DNA of 64,000 nt, from contig NZ_VDUZ01000044.1 in the NCBI RefSeq assembly GCF_008039615.1, positions 1 through 64,000 on the forward strand. Direction: 5' to 3'. Shown here piece by piece: positions 33,523-48,558 of the stretch. Numbering within the stretch: the first letter of the stretch is position 1; each line of letters begins with the position of its first letter. The DNA comes from Vineibacter terrae. GTDB taxonomy: Bacteria; Pseudomonadota; Alphaproteobacteria; Reyranellales; Reyranellaceae. The notes beneath the pieces were generated by a model. It was not told the DNA's origin, searched no databases, and saw only the letters and a program-made list of their open reading frames with translations. Position numbers and translations under genes: made by a program.

Positions 33523-34713
33523 ATGTACGTGAACCGTAAGCAGCTCAGCGATAGCGACGCCTCAACGCAGATCGAGATGCCACACTATGACGTCGTGGCT
33601 CTGGTGCTGCAGGGCGGCGGCGCGCTCGGGGCCTACCAGGCCGGAGTCTACGAAGGCCTGCACGAGGCCGGAATCCGGCCGACCTGGCTGGCCGGCATCT
33701 CGATCGGCGCGCTCAATGCCGCCGTGATCGCTGGTTCGCCCGAATCCCACCGCGTGGGGCGCTTGCGCGAGTTCTGGGAGACCATCTGCGCTGCGCCGGT
33801 GGAATGGCCGGCGCATGAAGGCCTGGCCGGCGCCTTGCCCTTCACCTTCGACCTGCGCTCGGCGCGCAATACGGCTGCGGCGATGCGGGCCCTGCTGACG
33901 GGGCAGACCGGTTTCTTCAAGCCGCGCTTCCCGCCACCCTTCATGTCGCTGTTTCCCGGCGACGCAGGCACCAGCTTCTACGACACCACGCCGCTGCGCG
34001 ACACGCTCAATCGCCTGGTCGATTTCGATCTGCTGAACGCGGGCGACACCAGGGTCAGCGTCGCGGCAGTCAATGTCCGCAACGGCAATATCGTCTACTT
34101 CGACACAGCGGATCGCCAATTGAGGGCCGAGCACTTCATGGCATCGGGCGCCCTGCCGCCGGGCTTCCCCGCCATCGAAATCGACGGCGAGTACTACTGG
34201 GATGGTGGCGTGGTTTCGAACACGCCGCTCTCCCGCATCCTCTCGAGCGAGCCACGGCGCGATACGCTCACCTTCCAGGTCGATCTGTGGTCGGCCAAGG
34301 GCCGGCTGCCCAGCGACCTCCTGGAGGTGTGGAGCCGGCAGAAGGACATCCAGTATTCCAGCCGGACCCGCGCCATCACCAATCACATGCTGCAGATGCA
34401 GAAGATGCGCCAGGCGCTGCAGCAACTGATGGCGAAGCTGCCGGAGGCAGCGAAGAACGACCAGGACGTCATGGCTATCGCCGATCTGGCCCGCCATCAG
34501 GCCCACAACATTGTGCATCTGATCTACCAGTCCAAGGCCTTCGAAGGTCATTCCAAGGACTACGAGTTCGGGCTGCATGCGATGCGCGAACACTGGCAGA
34601 GCGGCCTGGACGACATCCGCCGCACCCTGTCCGATCCGCGCCGCCTGCACCGCCCTGCGCCAGAGCAGGGCATGATCACCCATGACGTGCATCGCGAGAC
34701 CCGCGTCTCGTAG
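33523..34713 (+). CDS. Patatin-like phospholipase/hydrolase
   Basis: A 396-residue patatin-fold enzyme. Oxyanion glycines are in LQGGGALGAYQAGV, the nucleophile in GISIGALNA (GxSxG) and the dyad aspartate in WDGGVVSN. The C-terminal 140 residues contain a helical region (HMLQMQKMRQALQQLMAKLP), as in patatins with a DUF3734-like tail. It hydrolyses acyl esters, perhaps lipids or polyhydroxybutyrate-related material. The location between acetoacetate decarboxylase and BdhA suggests a role in storage-polymer or lipid turnover (inference). Confidence 0.88.
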   Translation: MYVNRKQLSDSDASTQIEMPHYDVVALVLQGGGALGAYQAGVYEGLHEAGIRPTWLAGISIGALNAAVIAGSPESHRVGRLREFWETICAAPVEWPAHEGLAGALPFTFDLRSARNTAAAMRALLTGQTGFFKPRFPPPFMSLFPGDAGTSFYDTTPLRDTLNRLVDFDLLNAGDTRVSVAAVNVRNGNIVYFDTADRQLRAEHFMASGALPPGFPAIEIDGEYYWDGGVVSNTPLSRILSSEPRRDTLTFQVDLWSAKGRLPSDLLEVWSRQKDIQYSSRTRAITNHMLQMQKMRQALQQLMAKLPEAAKNDQDVMAIADLARHQAHNIVHLIYQSKAFEGHSKDYEFGLHAMREHWQSGLDDIRRTLSDPRRLHRPAPEQGMITHDVHRETRVS

Positions 34714-34721
34714 TGGATTCG

Positions 34722-34804
34722 CTTCATGGTGAGCTTGTCGAACCATGAAGCGCCGCACCGCTGTCCGTGCGGGGCCTTCATGGTTCGACAAGCTCACCAT
34801 GAAG
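34722..34804. repeat. Inverted repeat with 29-bp perfect arms (family 2)
   Basis: Arms at 34722-34750 and 34776-34804 are exact complements and each contains GGTGAGCTTGTCGAACC. Each arm also carries CTTCATGG/CCATGAAG at its ends, so each arm can fold alone. A second copy lies at 35874-35958. It sits between the patatin and bdhA genes. Confidence 0.9.
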
Positions 34805-34853
34805 GCAAAGAGGGACTCTATGAGTTTAGGTCACATCACAAGGGAATACAGTC

Positions 34854-35636
34854 ATGTTGAAAGGCAAAGTTGCGATCGTCACCGGGTCCACGAGCGGCAT
34901 TGGCCTCGGCATCGCCAGGGTGCTGGCAGGCCAGGGCGCCGATATCGTCCTGAATGGCTTCGGCGACGCCGGCGAGATCGAAGCGATCCGCAGCGACCTC
35001 GAGCGCGCGCATGGCGTGCGTGCCGTCCACGACGGTGCCGACATGTCGAAAGGTGACGCCGTGCGGGGCCTGGTCGCGGCCACTGTCGAGAAGCTGGGCC
35101 GCATCGACATCCTGGTGAACAACGCCGGCATCCAGTTCACGGCGCCGGTCGAGGAGTTCTCGGCCGCCAAGTGGGACGCGATCCTGGCGATCAATCTGTC
35201 GGCCGCGTTCCACGGCATTGCCGCGTCGGTGCCGCCGATGAAGAAGCAAGGCTGGGGCCGGATCATCAATATCGCCTCGGCGCACGGGCTGGTCGGTTCG
35301 GTCCACAAGGCCGCCTATGTGGCCGCCAAGCACGGGCTCGTTGGGTTGACCAAGGTGGTCGGGCTGGAAACGGCAGGCACCGGCATCACGGCCAACGCCG
35401 TCTGCCCCGGCTGGGTGCTGACGCCGCTGGTCGAGAAGCAGATCGCCGACATCGCGGCCCGCAAGAAGATCAGCCGCCGCGATGCGACAATGGAGCTTCT
35501 CGGCGAGAAGCAGCCGTCGCAGACCTTCGTCACGCCGGAGCAGCTGGGTGGGACGGTGGCGTTCCTGTGCTCGCCCGCAGCTGATCAGATCACCGGCACC
35601 TCCATCGCCGTCGATGGGGCTTGGACCGCCCAGTAG
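34854..35636 (+). CDS. bdhA: 3-hydroxybutyrate dehydrogenase
   Basis: A 260-residue short-chain dehydrogenase. NAD-binding TGSTSGIGLGIA, NNAGIQF and the catalytic set S-Y-K (NIASAHG, AAYVAAKHG) are present. CPGWVLTPLVEKQI and the C-terminal DGAWTAQ are strongly characteristic of bacterial BdhA. It interconverts D-3-hydroxybutyrate and acetoacetate with NAD+. It feeds acetoacetate to the decarboxylase encoded two genes upstream, or to CoA activation elsewhere. Confidence 0.92.
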   Translation: MLKGKVAIVTGSTSGIGLGIARVLAGQGADIVLNGFGDAGEIEAIRSDLERAHGVRAVHDGADMSKGDAVRGLVAATVEKLGRIDILVNNAGIQFTAPVEEFSAAKWDAILAINLSAAFHGIAASVPPMKKQGWGRIINIASAHGLVGSVHKAAYVAAKHGLVGLTKVVGLETAGTGITANAVCPGWVLTPLVEKQIADIAARKKISRRDATMELLGEKQPSQTFVTPEQLGGTVAFLCSPAADQITGTSIAVDGAWTAQ

Positions 35637-35678
35637 GACGCCGACGCCCCTCACCACTCTCGCGAAAGGATCAGAGCA

Positions 35679-35900
35679 ATGAAGGACCAATCACGCCCAT
35701 CGTCAGGTCTGCTCCGTCGCGAAGTCCTGCTGGGCGGTGTGGTCGGCATCGCCGCAGCCGGCGCAGCTGTCGCTGATCTGGTCCAGGACGAGGATGACCT
35801 TCCTGCGTCTCTTGTACCTTCCCCGCCTGCAGCAGGGCCGTCCGGGGAAAAAGGAGAGCTTCAGCGCCAAAGCCTTCATGGTGAGCTTGTCGAACCATGA
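35679..35900 (+). CDS. Short protein whose end is encoded by a family-2 repeat; probably truncated
   Basis: A 73-residue frame starts 42 bp after bdhA with AAAGGA upstream. The N-terminus (LLRREVLLGGVVGIAAAGAA) resembles a twin-arginine signal or anchor. The last residues (SLHGELVEP) are encoded by the inverted repeat at 35874. The original reading frame was probably longer and was cut by the repeat. Family unknown. Confidence 0.4.
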   Translation: MKDQSRPSSGLLRREVLLGGVVGIAAAGAAVADLVQDEDDLPASLVPSPPAAGPSGEKGELQRQSLHGELVEP

Positions 35901-35958
35901 AGGCCTCTCACGGCGGCTGGTGCGAGACGCTTCATGGTTCGACAAGCTCACCATGAAG
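35874..35958. repeat. Inverted repeat, family 2, second copy
   Basis: Arms 35874-35902 and 35930-35958 match those at 34722 exactly; the loop differs. Together with the repeat at 36075 it fills most of the 434-bp gene-free interval 35901-36334. Confidence 0.9.
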
Positions 35959-36074
35959 CGTTGCGGCGACGATGCTTGCCCACCACCTCGGAGCCTTGTT
36001 TCATAGGTAGTCGAAGATCCCGCCTATATGCGATGGCCCTGCACTCCGGCAGGGCATTCGCATATGACCTCGCT

Positions 36075-36177
36075 GTCATCCCGAGCGCCCCCTTCGACAG
36101 GCTCAGGAGAGGGATCTCCTGCGGCAAGGCGCACGGTGCGCAATTCGCGGGAGATCCCTCGCTACGCTCGGGATGAC
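36075..36177. repeat. Composite family-1 hairpin with an inserted segment
   Basis: The right arm matches the other family-1 copies. The left arm is interrupted after CCCGAGCGC by about 23 bases containing CTTCGACAGGCTCAGG, a piece typical of another repeat type. Further fragments at about 36231-36295 (CGCTCGGGATGACG; CTTCGCTGCGCTCAGGACGA) belong to the same family. No gene is seen between 35959 and 36334. Confidence 0.8.
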
Positions 36178-36334
36178 GGTAGGGGCATATGCGAATGCCC
36201 TGCTGCACTCCGGGAGAAGGATAAATCCACAAGCGCTCGGGATGACGACTGAGCGAACCACCGCAAGGTCCTTCGCTGCGCTCAGGACGACGGCTGCGGC
36301 TGATTCAGCAAGCAATGAACCAGTCTCGCCGGCC

Positions 36335-37921
36335 TTATTCAGGCAACCCTGCCTTACGCAGGCCGTCCAGATAAGCATCCATCAGCTTCGCATCAAAAAT
36401 GGGCGCCCGCTGGCGCAAGGCTGAAACGGTCAATGTGGGCTCCTGTTGCAGCAGATGTGAGACCGTATCGCGTGCCTCCGCCACGCGACCGAGCTCGGCC
36501 AGGCATGCCGCATGGAAGCGAAGCGCCGGCGCAAAGGAGGGCCGCTCCCTGAGCGCGCGGGACGTCCATGTGATGGCCTCATCGAAGCGTCCGGCCATGA
36601 GGTAGGTGCACCCCAGCGCGGTCATGGTAAAGAATGATTCGGAATCATATGGGCTTAGTCGGATAGCCTTGAGGAGCGGCGGGACCGCTTCGTCGGGCCT
36701 CCCGGCGGTTGCCAGCGCCCAGCCGTGAAGGGCGAGCGCCTGCGCGCAGTTCGGGTTCAGGGCAAGCGCCCGTTCATACAGCGCAAGCGCCCGCTCGGGA
36801 TCGACACGAAGCTGCCACAGCGCAAAGCCCACCATCCACAGCACTGTCGGGTCGTCCGCGCCATCCCGCAGCGCCTCCTGGCCAAGCCGGACCGCGTTCG
36901 CCTTTTCGGCTTCCGGTGCGGCGGCCCAGCCGTGGGGATTCCGCCACGCGTAGCAGCGCGCCGCCAGCGCCTTCGCCAGCGCAAAGTGCGGGTCGATGGC
37001 GATCGCCCGATCGAGGAGCGCGAGCGCTTGATCCACGCCCTTGCGGGTCAGGGTGTAGAAATGCGGCAGCGCCCGGAGATAGCAATCGTAGGCGTCGAGG
37101 CTTCCGGTCGGCTTGCGCATTGCGCGCTCGATCTCCGCCCGTTCCACCTGTGGCGCGATGACGCCAACGACTCCCTCGGCCATCCGGTCCTGCACCTCGA
37201 AGATGTCGTCGAGGGCGCTTTCGAAGCGGTCCGCCCAGATATGCGCCCCGGTCGTCGCATCGATGAGCTGCCCCGTGATGCGCACGCGGTTGGCTGCCTT
37301 GCGCATGCTGCCTTCCAGCACGTAGCGCACACCGAGCTCGCGGCCCACCTGCTTCACGTCGACCGCCCGGCCTTTGTAGGTGAAGCTCGAATTGCGGGCG
37401 ATGACGAACAGCCAGCCGATGCGCGACAGCGCCGTGATGATGTCCTCCACCACGCCGTCGGCGAAGTACTCCTGCTGCGGATCGCCACTCAGGTTCTCGA
37501 ACGCCAACACGGCGATTGACGGCTTGTCGGGAAGAGACAGAACCGGCGTGGACGCTTCATCCGGTCCGGCGGTTCCGGTCTCGACTGAGCTGACGCGATC
37601 CGCTGCCCGGGCCTCTTCCCAAACGTCGCCAACAAACCGGAACCCCTTGCGCGCGGCGGTCCGGATCAGGCGCTGGGTCTCGCCGTTGTCACCGATCGCC
37701 CTGCGTAGCGCGTTGATGTGGCTGGTCAGGGTCGATTCAGAGACGATCCGCCCATCCCACACGGCTTGCAGCAGGTCATCCCTGCTGACGACGCGGTCAC
37801 GGTGCTGCACCAGATAGAGCAGCAGGTCGAAGACTTTAGGTCCAACGGCAATCGCCTCGGAACCTTGGGTAAGCTCCCGCCGGTCGGGGTCGAGCAGGTA
37901 GTCTTCAAACCTGTACTGCAC
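36335..37921 (-). CDS. Winged-helix / TolB-like / TPR transcriptional regulator, copy 2
   Basis: A 528-residue paralogue of the gene at 23612-25195 with the same order: winged helix (VGPKVFDLLLYLVQHRDRVV), TolB-like part (PDKPSIAVLAFENLSGDPQQ, YVLEGSMRK) and TPR repeats (LALYERALALNPNCAQALAL). A GTG start at 37921 (QYRFEDYLLDPDRREL follows) is chosen because the paralogue begins with ATG at the same point. Its promoter region has no copy of the three-part element. Ligand and targets are unknown. Confidence 0.87.
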   Translation of the reverse strand: MQYRFEDYLLDPDRRELTQGSEAIAVGPKVFDLLLYLVQHRDRVVSRDDLLQAVWDGRIVSESTLTSHINALRRAIGDNGETQRLIRTAARKGFRFVGDVWEEARAADRVSSVETGTAGPDEASTPVLSLPDKPSIAVLAFENLSGDPQQEYFADGVVEDIITALSRIGWLFVIARNSSFTYKGRAVDVKQVGRELGVRYVLEGSMRKAANRVRITGQLIDATTGAHIWADRFESALDDIFEVQDRMAEGVVGVIAPQVERAEIERAMRKPTGSLDAYDCYLRALPHFYTLTRKGVDQALALLDRAIAIDPHFALAKALAARCYAWRNPHGWAAAPEAEKANAVRLGQEALRDGADDPTVLWMVGFALWQLRVDPERALALYERALALNPNCAQALALHGWALATAGRPDEAVPPLLKAIRLSPYDSESFFTMTALGCTYLMAGRFDEAITWTSRALRERPSFAPALRFHAACLAELGRVAEARDTVSHLLQQEPTLTVSALRQRAPIFDAKLMDAYLDGLRKAGLPE

Positions 37922-38227
37922 GTCGGCCCTACCGAGCCTGGGCGAGAGGACTGTCGTCCCACCCAATCGATGGCACGAGCATACCGTCCCTGGTGAGGAA
38001 CCTCTCGCTCACAACCAGGCTGAAAGGACCGAACAATAGGACCCCTCTGGTCTGCACCATGCACCCCGTCATCGCGTGGCCTTTCGCAGCTGCCTACGCC
38101 ATTCTTCATTATAGGTGAATGATCAGTCGTACCACGGTGCGCGGGCCACCGCCACTCCAGGGTGCGCGCGCATCATGGCCGTAGCCCTTGACAGTTTTGC
38201 TTCATCGGACGACGGTGCGCCCGATTC
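37922..38227. other. Intergenic region between regulator and TPP riboswitch
   Basis: No gene is supported here. It must contain the promoters of the leftward regulator and of the rightward thiC transcript, but I see no convincing conserved boxes. Confidence 0.4.
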
Positions 38228-40246
<2,019 letters not shown>

Positions 40247-40255
40247 CGACGTAGG

Positions 40256-40287
40256 CATATGGGCGGTGCGGTGGCACTGCCCATATG
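40256..40287 (+). terminator. Hairpin after thiC
   Basis: A 9-bp stem, CATATGGGC (40256-40264) with GCCCATATG (40279-40287), starts 10 bp after the thiC stop. No T run follows, so it may stabilise the RNA end or aid termination rather than act as a classical terminator. Confidence 0.45.
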
Positions 40288-40341
40288 TTGCGTCTCCGCA
40301 ATTCCCCCGAAACATGTCCGCCCATGGTTGAGGGCCTTCTT

Positions 40342-40363
40342 GCAATATTGCTCGCAATATCGC
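40342..40363. promoter_or_regulatory. Operator-like repeats before the PIN-type toxin gene
   Basis: GCAATATTGC (40342-40351, a perfect palindrome) and GCAATATCGC (40354-40363) are two copies 12 bp apart, ending 10 bp before the toxin start. This fits autoregulation by the toxin-antitoxin pair. Confidence 0.55.
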
Positions 40364-40373
40364 AAAATACGTG

Positions 40374-40790
40374 ATGCGGCTTGTGCTTGACACCGATGTG
40401 CTTGTGGCGGCGGTGCGCAGCGAGCTGGGGGCGTCGAGAAAACTGCTTGTGGGTGTTTTGCGCGAACGCGTCACGCTTCTCGCGACGACGGCCTTGTTCC
40501 TTGAATACGAGGCGGTTCTGAGACGCCCTCAGCACTTGCGCGCCGTAGGCATGTCGGTGGCGGAGGTCGATGACATCCTTGACGGTCTCGCTAACGTCGT
40601 GGTGCCGGTCGAGGTGGTGTATAGGTGGCGTCCGCAGTTGATTGATGCCGGCGACGAGCTTGTGCTGGAAGCGGCGGTCAATGGTCGAGCTGATCGCTTG
40701 GTGACGTTCAACATCCGTCACTTTGCGCCTGCCGAACGTTTCGGCATCCGTATTTGCAGGCCGGGCGACGTAGTGGGCAGCTGGAGGTAG
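40374..40790 (+). CDS. PIN-domain toxin, COG1569-like
   Basis: A 138-residue PIN-domain protein starting MRLVLDTDVLVAAVRSELGA. The acidic residues of the nuclease site are in LDTD, LEYEAVL, DAGDELVLEAAV and FNIRHF. The family is a predicted toxin group with a downstream antitoxin. A GTG codon at 40371 could also start translation. It precedes the antitoxin gene by 3 bp, a toxin-first order. Confidence 0.85.
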   Translation: MRLVLDTDVLVAAVRSELGASRKLLVGVLRERVTLLATTALFLEYEAVLRRPQHLRAVGMSVAEVDDILDGLANVVVPVEVVYRWRPQLIDAGDELVLEAAVNGRADRLVTFNIRHFAPAERFGIRICRPGDVVGSWR

Positions 40791-40793
40791 GTC

Positions 40794-41111
40794 ATGCGTC
40801 GAAGCAATTTTGCCCTGCGTCTTCAGCCGGGGCTCCTCGATGAAGCCCGACGGGCAGCAGTCGAGGAAGGCGTGGCATTGAACCAGCTCATCAATGTGGC
40901 CGTCGCCGAAAAGGTGGCTGCCCTGCGTACAGCAGCTTTCTTTCGTGAGCGGGCGTCGCGCGGCAGCACTGCTAAAGCCCTGAAGATCTTGGCGCGTGCT
41001 GGTGTAGACAACCCGCCGATGCCTGGTGACGAGTTGCCGCCCGACTTCAAGGGTCAGGCGACGCGTACAAGTTTGCCTGGACGAGCATCGCGTAAGTCAA
41101 GGGCGGGCTGA
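40794..41111 (+). CDS. Probable antitoxin of the PIN toxin
   Basis: A 105-residue protein starting MRRSNFALRLQPGLLDEARR with LNQLINVAVAEKVAALR, a ribbon-helix-helix-like (HicB/CopG-type) pattern often found as the partner of COG1569 toxins. The tail is basic and probably flexible. It follows the toxin gene directly. Confidence 0.8.
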   Translation: MRRSNFALRLQPGLLDEARRAAVEEGVALNQLINVAVAEKVAALRTAAFFRERASRGSTAKALKILARAGVDNPPMPGDELPPDFKGQATRTSLPGRASRKSRAG

Positions 41112-41154
41112 TAGGTATGGGAGTCGGGCAGGCAGACCTGCCCGGTCAACATCC

Positions 41155-41580
41155 ATGGTAGTCAAATTCATCGACTTGGATATGGCTCTGGAAATCGCCA
41201 GCTCTGATGGCAGCATGGGCGGGAGCGAGGCCTTCCTGTGCCGCCAGACAGGCAAAATCCACTATAGCGACTCCGAGTTGGACAATCCCGAGGAGGCATT
41301 GCCCGACGATATCGGCGACACCACGAAGTACATCGCCATTCCCACCAAGAGAGATCTCGATCTGGGCACGCCGCTGGTGTTCGAGTTCGTGCGCGCGTTC
41401 ATGCCCGACGACTATGACCACGTCCGGAGCATCTTCAGCCGGCGCGGCGCCTATGGCCAGTTCAAGAACTTCCTGGCACGTGAGCGGATGCTCGACCGCT
41501 GGCACGACTTTGAGTCCAAGGCTCAGGAAAGGGCGCTGCGCGAATGGTGTGCCGATAACGGGATCGAGGTCGAAGACTGA
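41155..41580 (+). CDS. UPF0158 family protein
   Basis: A 141-residue protein. It begins MVVKFIDLDMALEIASSDG, carries TGKIHYSDSELDNPEEALPD, and ends with an ERMLDRWHDFESKAQERALR segment followed by EWCADNGIEVED, the UPF0158 signature. Function is unknown; members are often near toxin-antitoxin genes. It starts 43 bp after the antitoxin gene and may be cotranscribed with it. Confidence 0.85.
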   Translation: MVVKFIDLDMALEIASSDGSMGGSEAFLCRQTGKIHYSDSELDNPEEALPDDIGDTTKYIAIPTKRDLDLGTPLVFEFVRAFMPDDYDHVRSIFSRRGAYGQFKNFLARERMLDRWHDFESKAQERALREWCADNGIEVED

Positions 41581-41760
41581 GCGCAGGGCTCTCGTGCCGG
41601 CTACGGTCATCCTCGCTGTGCTCGGGATGGCCGGTGCGTCGAGGACCGGCTCACCTGCTTGCGTAGACATCGGCAGATGGGCGACGACGATCTGCCGAAT
41701 GATTGACGTCAGCTTCCGTGGATCATCATCAGGCCGCGATCGTGGCAGCCGGGGGCAGCG

Positions 41761-42300
41761 ATGAAGGACAGCAAGATGGCCGTCTTCGAGGTGATGGCAG
41801 CGGGGCGGCGCGCGTTGCGCGCGTCCGTGATCGGCATGAGCGTCATGGCCTGCGTGCCGATGCTGGGAGCCCCCGTCGCGGCTCAGAACCTCGGCCTGGT
41901 CGACAATTCAGGGTTCTCGCCGCAGGATGTGCTTCGCCTGCTCAAGGGCTGGGGCTATCCCGGCGACCTCAAGAGCGATCCCAGCTACCCGCGCATCGCG
42001 GGCAAGATCGAGGGCCTCAACTACGAGATCTATTTCTACGGCTGCAAGAACGCCCAGGCCAATTGCCGCGACTACCAGTTCTTTACGACCTTCACGTTCA
42101 GGCAGCCGGTGCCCTTGGAGAAGATCAACGAGTGGAACGACAAGAAGCGCTGGGCCTTCGCATCGACCGACGGCAAGGGCGAGGTGCGGCTGAAGATGGA
42201 TGTCGACCCCGACGGGTCCGACCTGGCGCAGGGCTTCGAGAGCAATTTCAACATCTGGAAGAGCGTGCTGATCAGCTTCAAGAACCACATCGGCGGCTAG
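41761..42300 (+). CDS. Exported YbjN-domain-like protein
   Basis: A 179-residue protein with an N-terminal signal peptide (SVMACVPMLGAPVAAQN). The domain SPQDVLRLLKGWGYPGDLKS and GLNYEIYFYGCKNAQANCRD resembles the YbjN/type III chaperone-like fold. Two cysteines in that segment may form a disulphide in the periplasm. The role is unknown. Confidence 0.75.
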   Translation: MKDSKMAVFEVMAAGRRALRASVIGMSVMACVPMLGAPVAAQNLGLVDNSGFSPQDVLRLLKGWGYPGDLKSDPSYPRIAGKIEGLNYEIYFYGCKNAQANCRDYQFFTTFTFRQPVPLEKINEWNDKKRWAFASTDGKGEVRLKMDVDPDGSDLAQGFESNFNIWKSVLISFKNHIGG

Positions 42301-42328
42301 CACCCGGAATCGCGGGGCTGATGCAGCT

Positions 42329-42393
42329 GTCATCCCGAGCGCATCGAGGGATCTAGGGATGGCGCCTGGATCCCTCGATGCGTTCGGGATGAC
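42329..42393. repeat. Shorter variant of the family-1 hairpin
   Basis: Arms start GTCATCCCGAGCGCATCGAG and end in a matching CTCGATGCGTTCGGGATGAC with a short loop; the tip bases differ from the other copies. The rest of the 429-bp gap 42301-42729 is unusually AT-rich for the window. Confidence 0.8.
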
Positions 42394-42493
42394 AGTCGTG
42401 CCTCTACCGGATTATCCTTGTTCTTTAAGTAAGAACAGTATATGCTTCAGCGTGACGGATGGGAGTCTCGGCGAGGTGCGGGGACGGTGAATT

Positions 42494-42729
42494 TCAGCGC
42501 AAACTCCGCAACTTTGCGGCGCCGCAAATTATGATGTCTAAGCCACTGTAATAATTGAACGTTTTCTCTCCCAGCCAATTGCAGAAACCGCGCAGGCCGG
42601 TTCGCGTGGCGGCACCGGAACACGAGGCGCCCAGGGGCAGGTTGATCGTGGCGTCGAGGAGGCCCATTTGATGGAACAAATCGAGAAAATGGACGCGAAT
42701 GCCCGGCCGTGGGAGTAATCCCTCGGGGC

Positions 42730-42742
<13 letters not shown>
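42494..42742 (-). CDS. Uncertain small reading frame
   Basis: An 82-residue leftward frame ([40 protein letters not shown]) with a composition that differs from the shadow frames nearby. Its start overlaps the lhr start region, there is no clear ribosome site and I do not recognise it. A shorter start at 42667 is possible. It may be a gene remnant or chance. Confidence 0.15.
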
Positions 42743-47103
<4,361 letters not shown>

Positions 47104-47106
47104 TCG

Positions 47107-47877
47107 TCAGCGGAACACGCCGTGGAAGCGGCCGAGGAAGGTCGCCAGCCGTTCCGACTTGGGATTGACCAGCAGGGCGTCGGGCGGCCCTTGCTCGGCG
47201 ATGCGGCCGCCCTCCATGAAGACGACCCGGGTGGCGACCTCGCGCACGAACAGCATCTCGTGGCTGACCACCAGCATGGTCATGCCGCTCTTCGCCAGGT
47301 CCTGCATCACGGCCAGCACCTCGGCCACCAGCTCGGGGTCGAGCGCCGAGGTCACCTCGTCGAACAGCACCAGCTTGGGCTCCATGGCCACCGCGCGGGC
47401 GATGGCGACGCGCTGCTGCTGGCCGCCGGACAGCTGGTAGGGGTAGTGGCCGCGCCGCTCCGACAGGCCGACGCGGTCGAGCCAGCGCCGTGCGGTCTCG
47501 ACCGCCTCGGCCTTCGGGCGCTTCTGCACCTTGATCAGGCCCAGGGTCACGTTCTGCTCGGCCGTCATGTGCGGGAACAGGTTGTAGCTCTGGAACACCA
47601 TGCCGATCTTGGCGCGCTGGGCGCTGATGGCCGTCTCGCCGAGCCGCCGATGCGTGCCTTCGGTGTATCCGATGCGCTCGCCGTCGACCTGGATCTCGCC
47701 CTGGTGGAACTCCTCGAGCAGGTTGATGCAGCGCAGGAACGTGGTCTTGCCCGACCCCGAGGCGCCGATGATGGCCACCACCTCGCCCTGCTGCACCTCG
47801 AGGTCGATGCCCTTCAGCACCTCGGTGGCGCCGAAGCGCTTGTGGACGTCGATGGCGCGGAGCAGCGGCTGGGCCAT
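47107..47877 (-). CDS. Polar amino-acid ABC transporter ATPase (GlnQ/HisP-like)
   Basis: A 256-residue ATPase. Walker A GASGSGKTTFLRC, signature LSGGQQQRVAIARA and Walker B LVLFDEVTSALD are intact; FQSYNLFPHMTAEQNVTLGL and HEMLFVREVATRVVFMEGG are typical of amino-acid importers. It is the last gene of a leftward set with two permeases and a binding protein. Confidence 0.92.
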   Translation of the reverse strand: MAQPLLRAIDVHKRFGATEVLKGIDLEVQQGEVVAIIGASGSGKTTFLRCINLLEEFHQGEIQVDGERIGYTEGTHRRLGETAISAQRAKIGMVFQSYNLFPHMTAEQNVTLGLIKVQKRPKAEAVETARRWLDRVGLSERRGHYPYQLSGGQQQRVAIARAVAMEPKLVLFDEVTSALDPELVAEVLAVMQDLAKSGMTMLVVSHEMLFVREVATRVVFMEGGRIAEQGPPDALLVNPKSERLATFLGRFHGVFR

Positions 47878-47886
47878 GGGGAACCG

Positions 47887-48555
47887 TCAGTAGCGGAAGT
47901 GGGCGGTGCGGCGCTCGATCAGCGCCCCCAGCTGCGAGATGGCGAAGTTGACCAGCACGTAGAGCATGCCAGCGGCGAAGTAGAACTGCAGCACGAGATA
48001 GTTGCGCGCGATCGTCTGCTGCGTCGCCAGCAGCAGCTCGACGACGCCGATGATCGACAGCAGCGTCGTGCCCTTCACCATCTCCACTGCCGTGTTGACC
48101 CAGGGCGGCAGCAGGCGGCGGATCGCCTGCGGCAGCAGCACGTAGCGCAGGCGCTGCCAGAAGGTGAGCCCGATCGCCTTGCCGGCCTCGGTCTGCCCGA
48201 TCGGGATCGACTCGATGGCGCCGCGCACGGTCTCGGACATATGCGCGCCGCAGAAGCCGCCCAGCGCCACCACGCCGGCGGTGAAGGGCGAGATCTGGAT
48301 GCCCAGCAGGGCGAGCCCATAGTAGCTGAACAGGATCAGCACCAGCACCGGGATGCCGCGCACGGCATCGACATAGCCGCGCAGCAGCAGGCGCACCGGC
48401 CATGGCCCGTAGCTCAGCGCGACGCCGCCCAGGATGCCGATCAGCGAGCCGATGACGATGGTGATCCCGGACAGCCGCGCCGTGGTGGCCAGCCCGGCCA
48501 GCAGGCCGTAGCGCGCCGCCCAGGCCTCGTAGAGGAAGGACCCTGGCTCGAACAT
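47887..48555 (-). CDS. Polar amino-acid ABC transporter permease
   Basis: A 222-residue HisM/GlnP-type membrane protein with about five helices and the EAA-type loop region (GQTEAGKAIGLTFWQRLRYV) that contacts the ATPase. The start at 48555 lies 4 bp after the stop of the second permease. Confidence 0.9.
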   Translation of the reverse strand: MFEPGSFLYEAWAARYGLLAGLATTARLSGITIVIGSLIGILGGVALSYGPWPVRLLLRGYVDAVRGIPVLVLILFSYYGLALLGIQISPFTAGVVALGGFCGAHMSETVRGAIESIPIGQTEAGKAIGLTFWQRLRYVLLPQAIRRLLPPWVNTAVEMVKGTTLLSIIGVVELLLATQQTIARNYLVLQFYFAAGMLYVLVNFAISQLGALIERRTAHFRY

Positions 48556-48558
48556 GGC

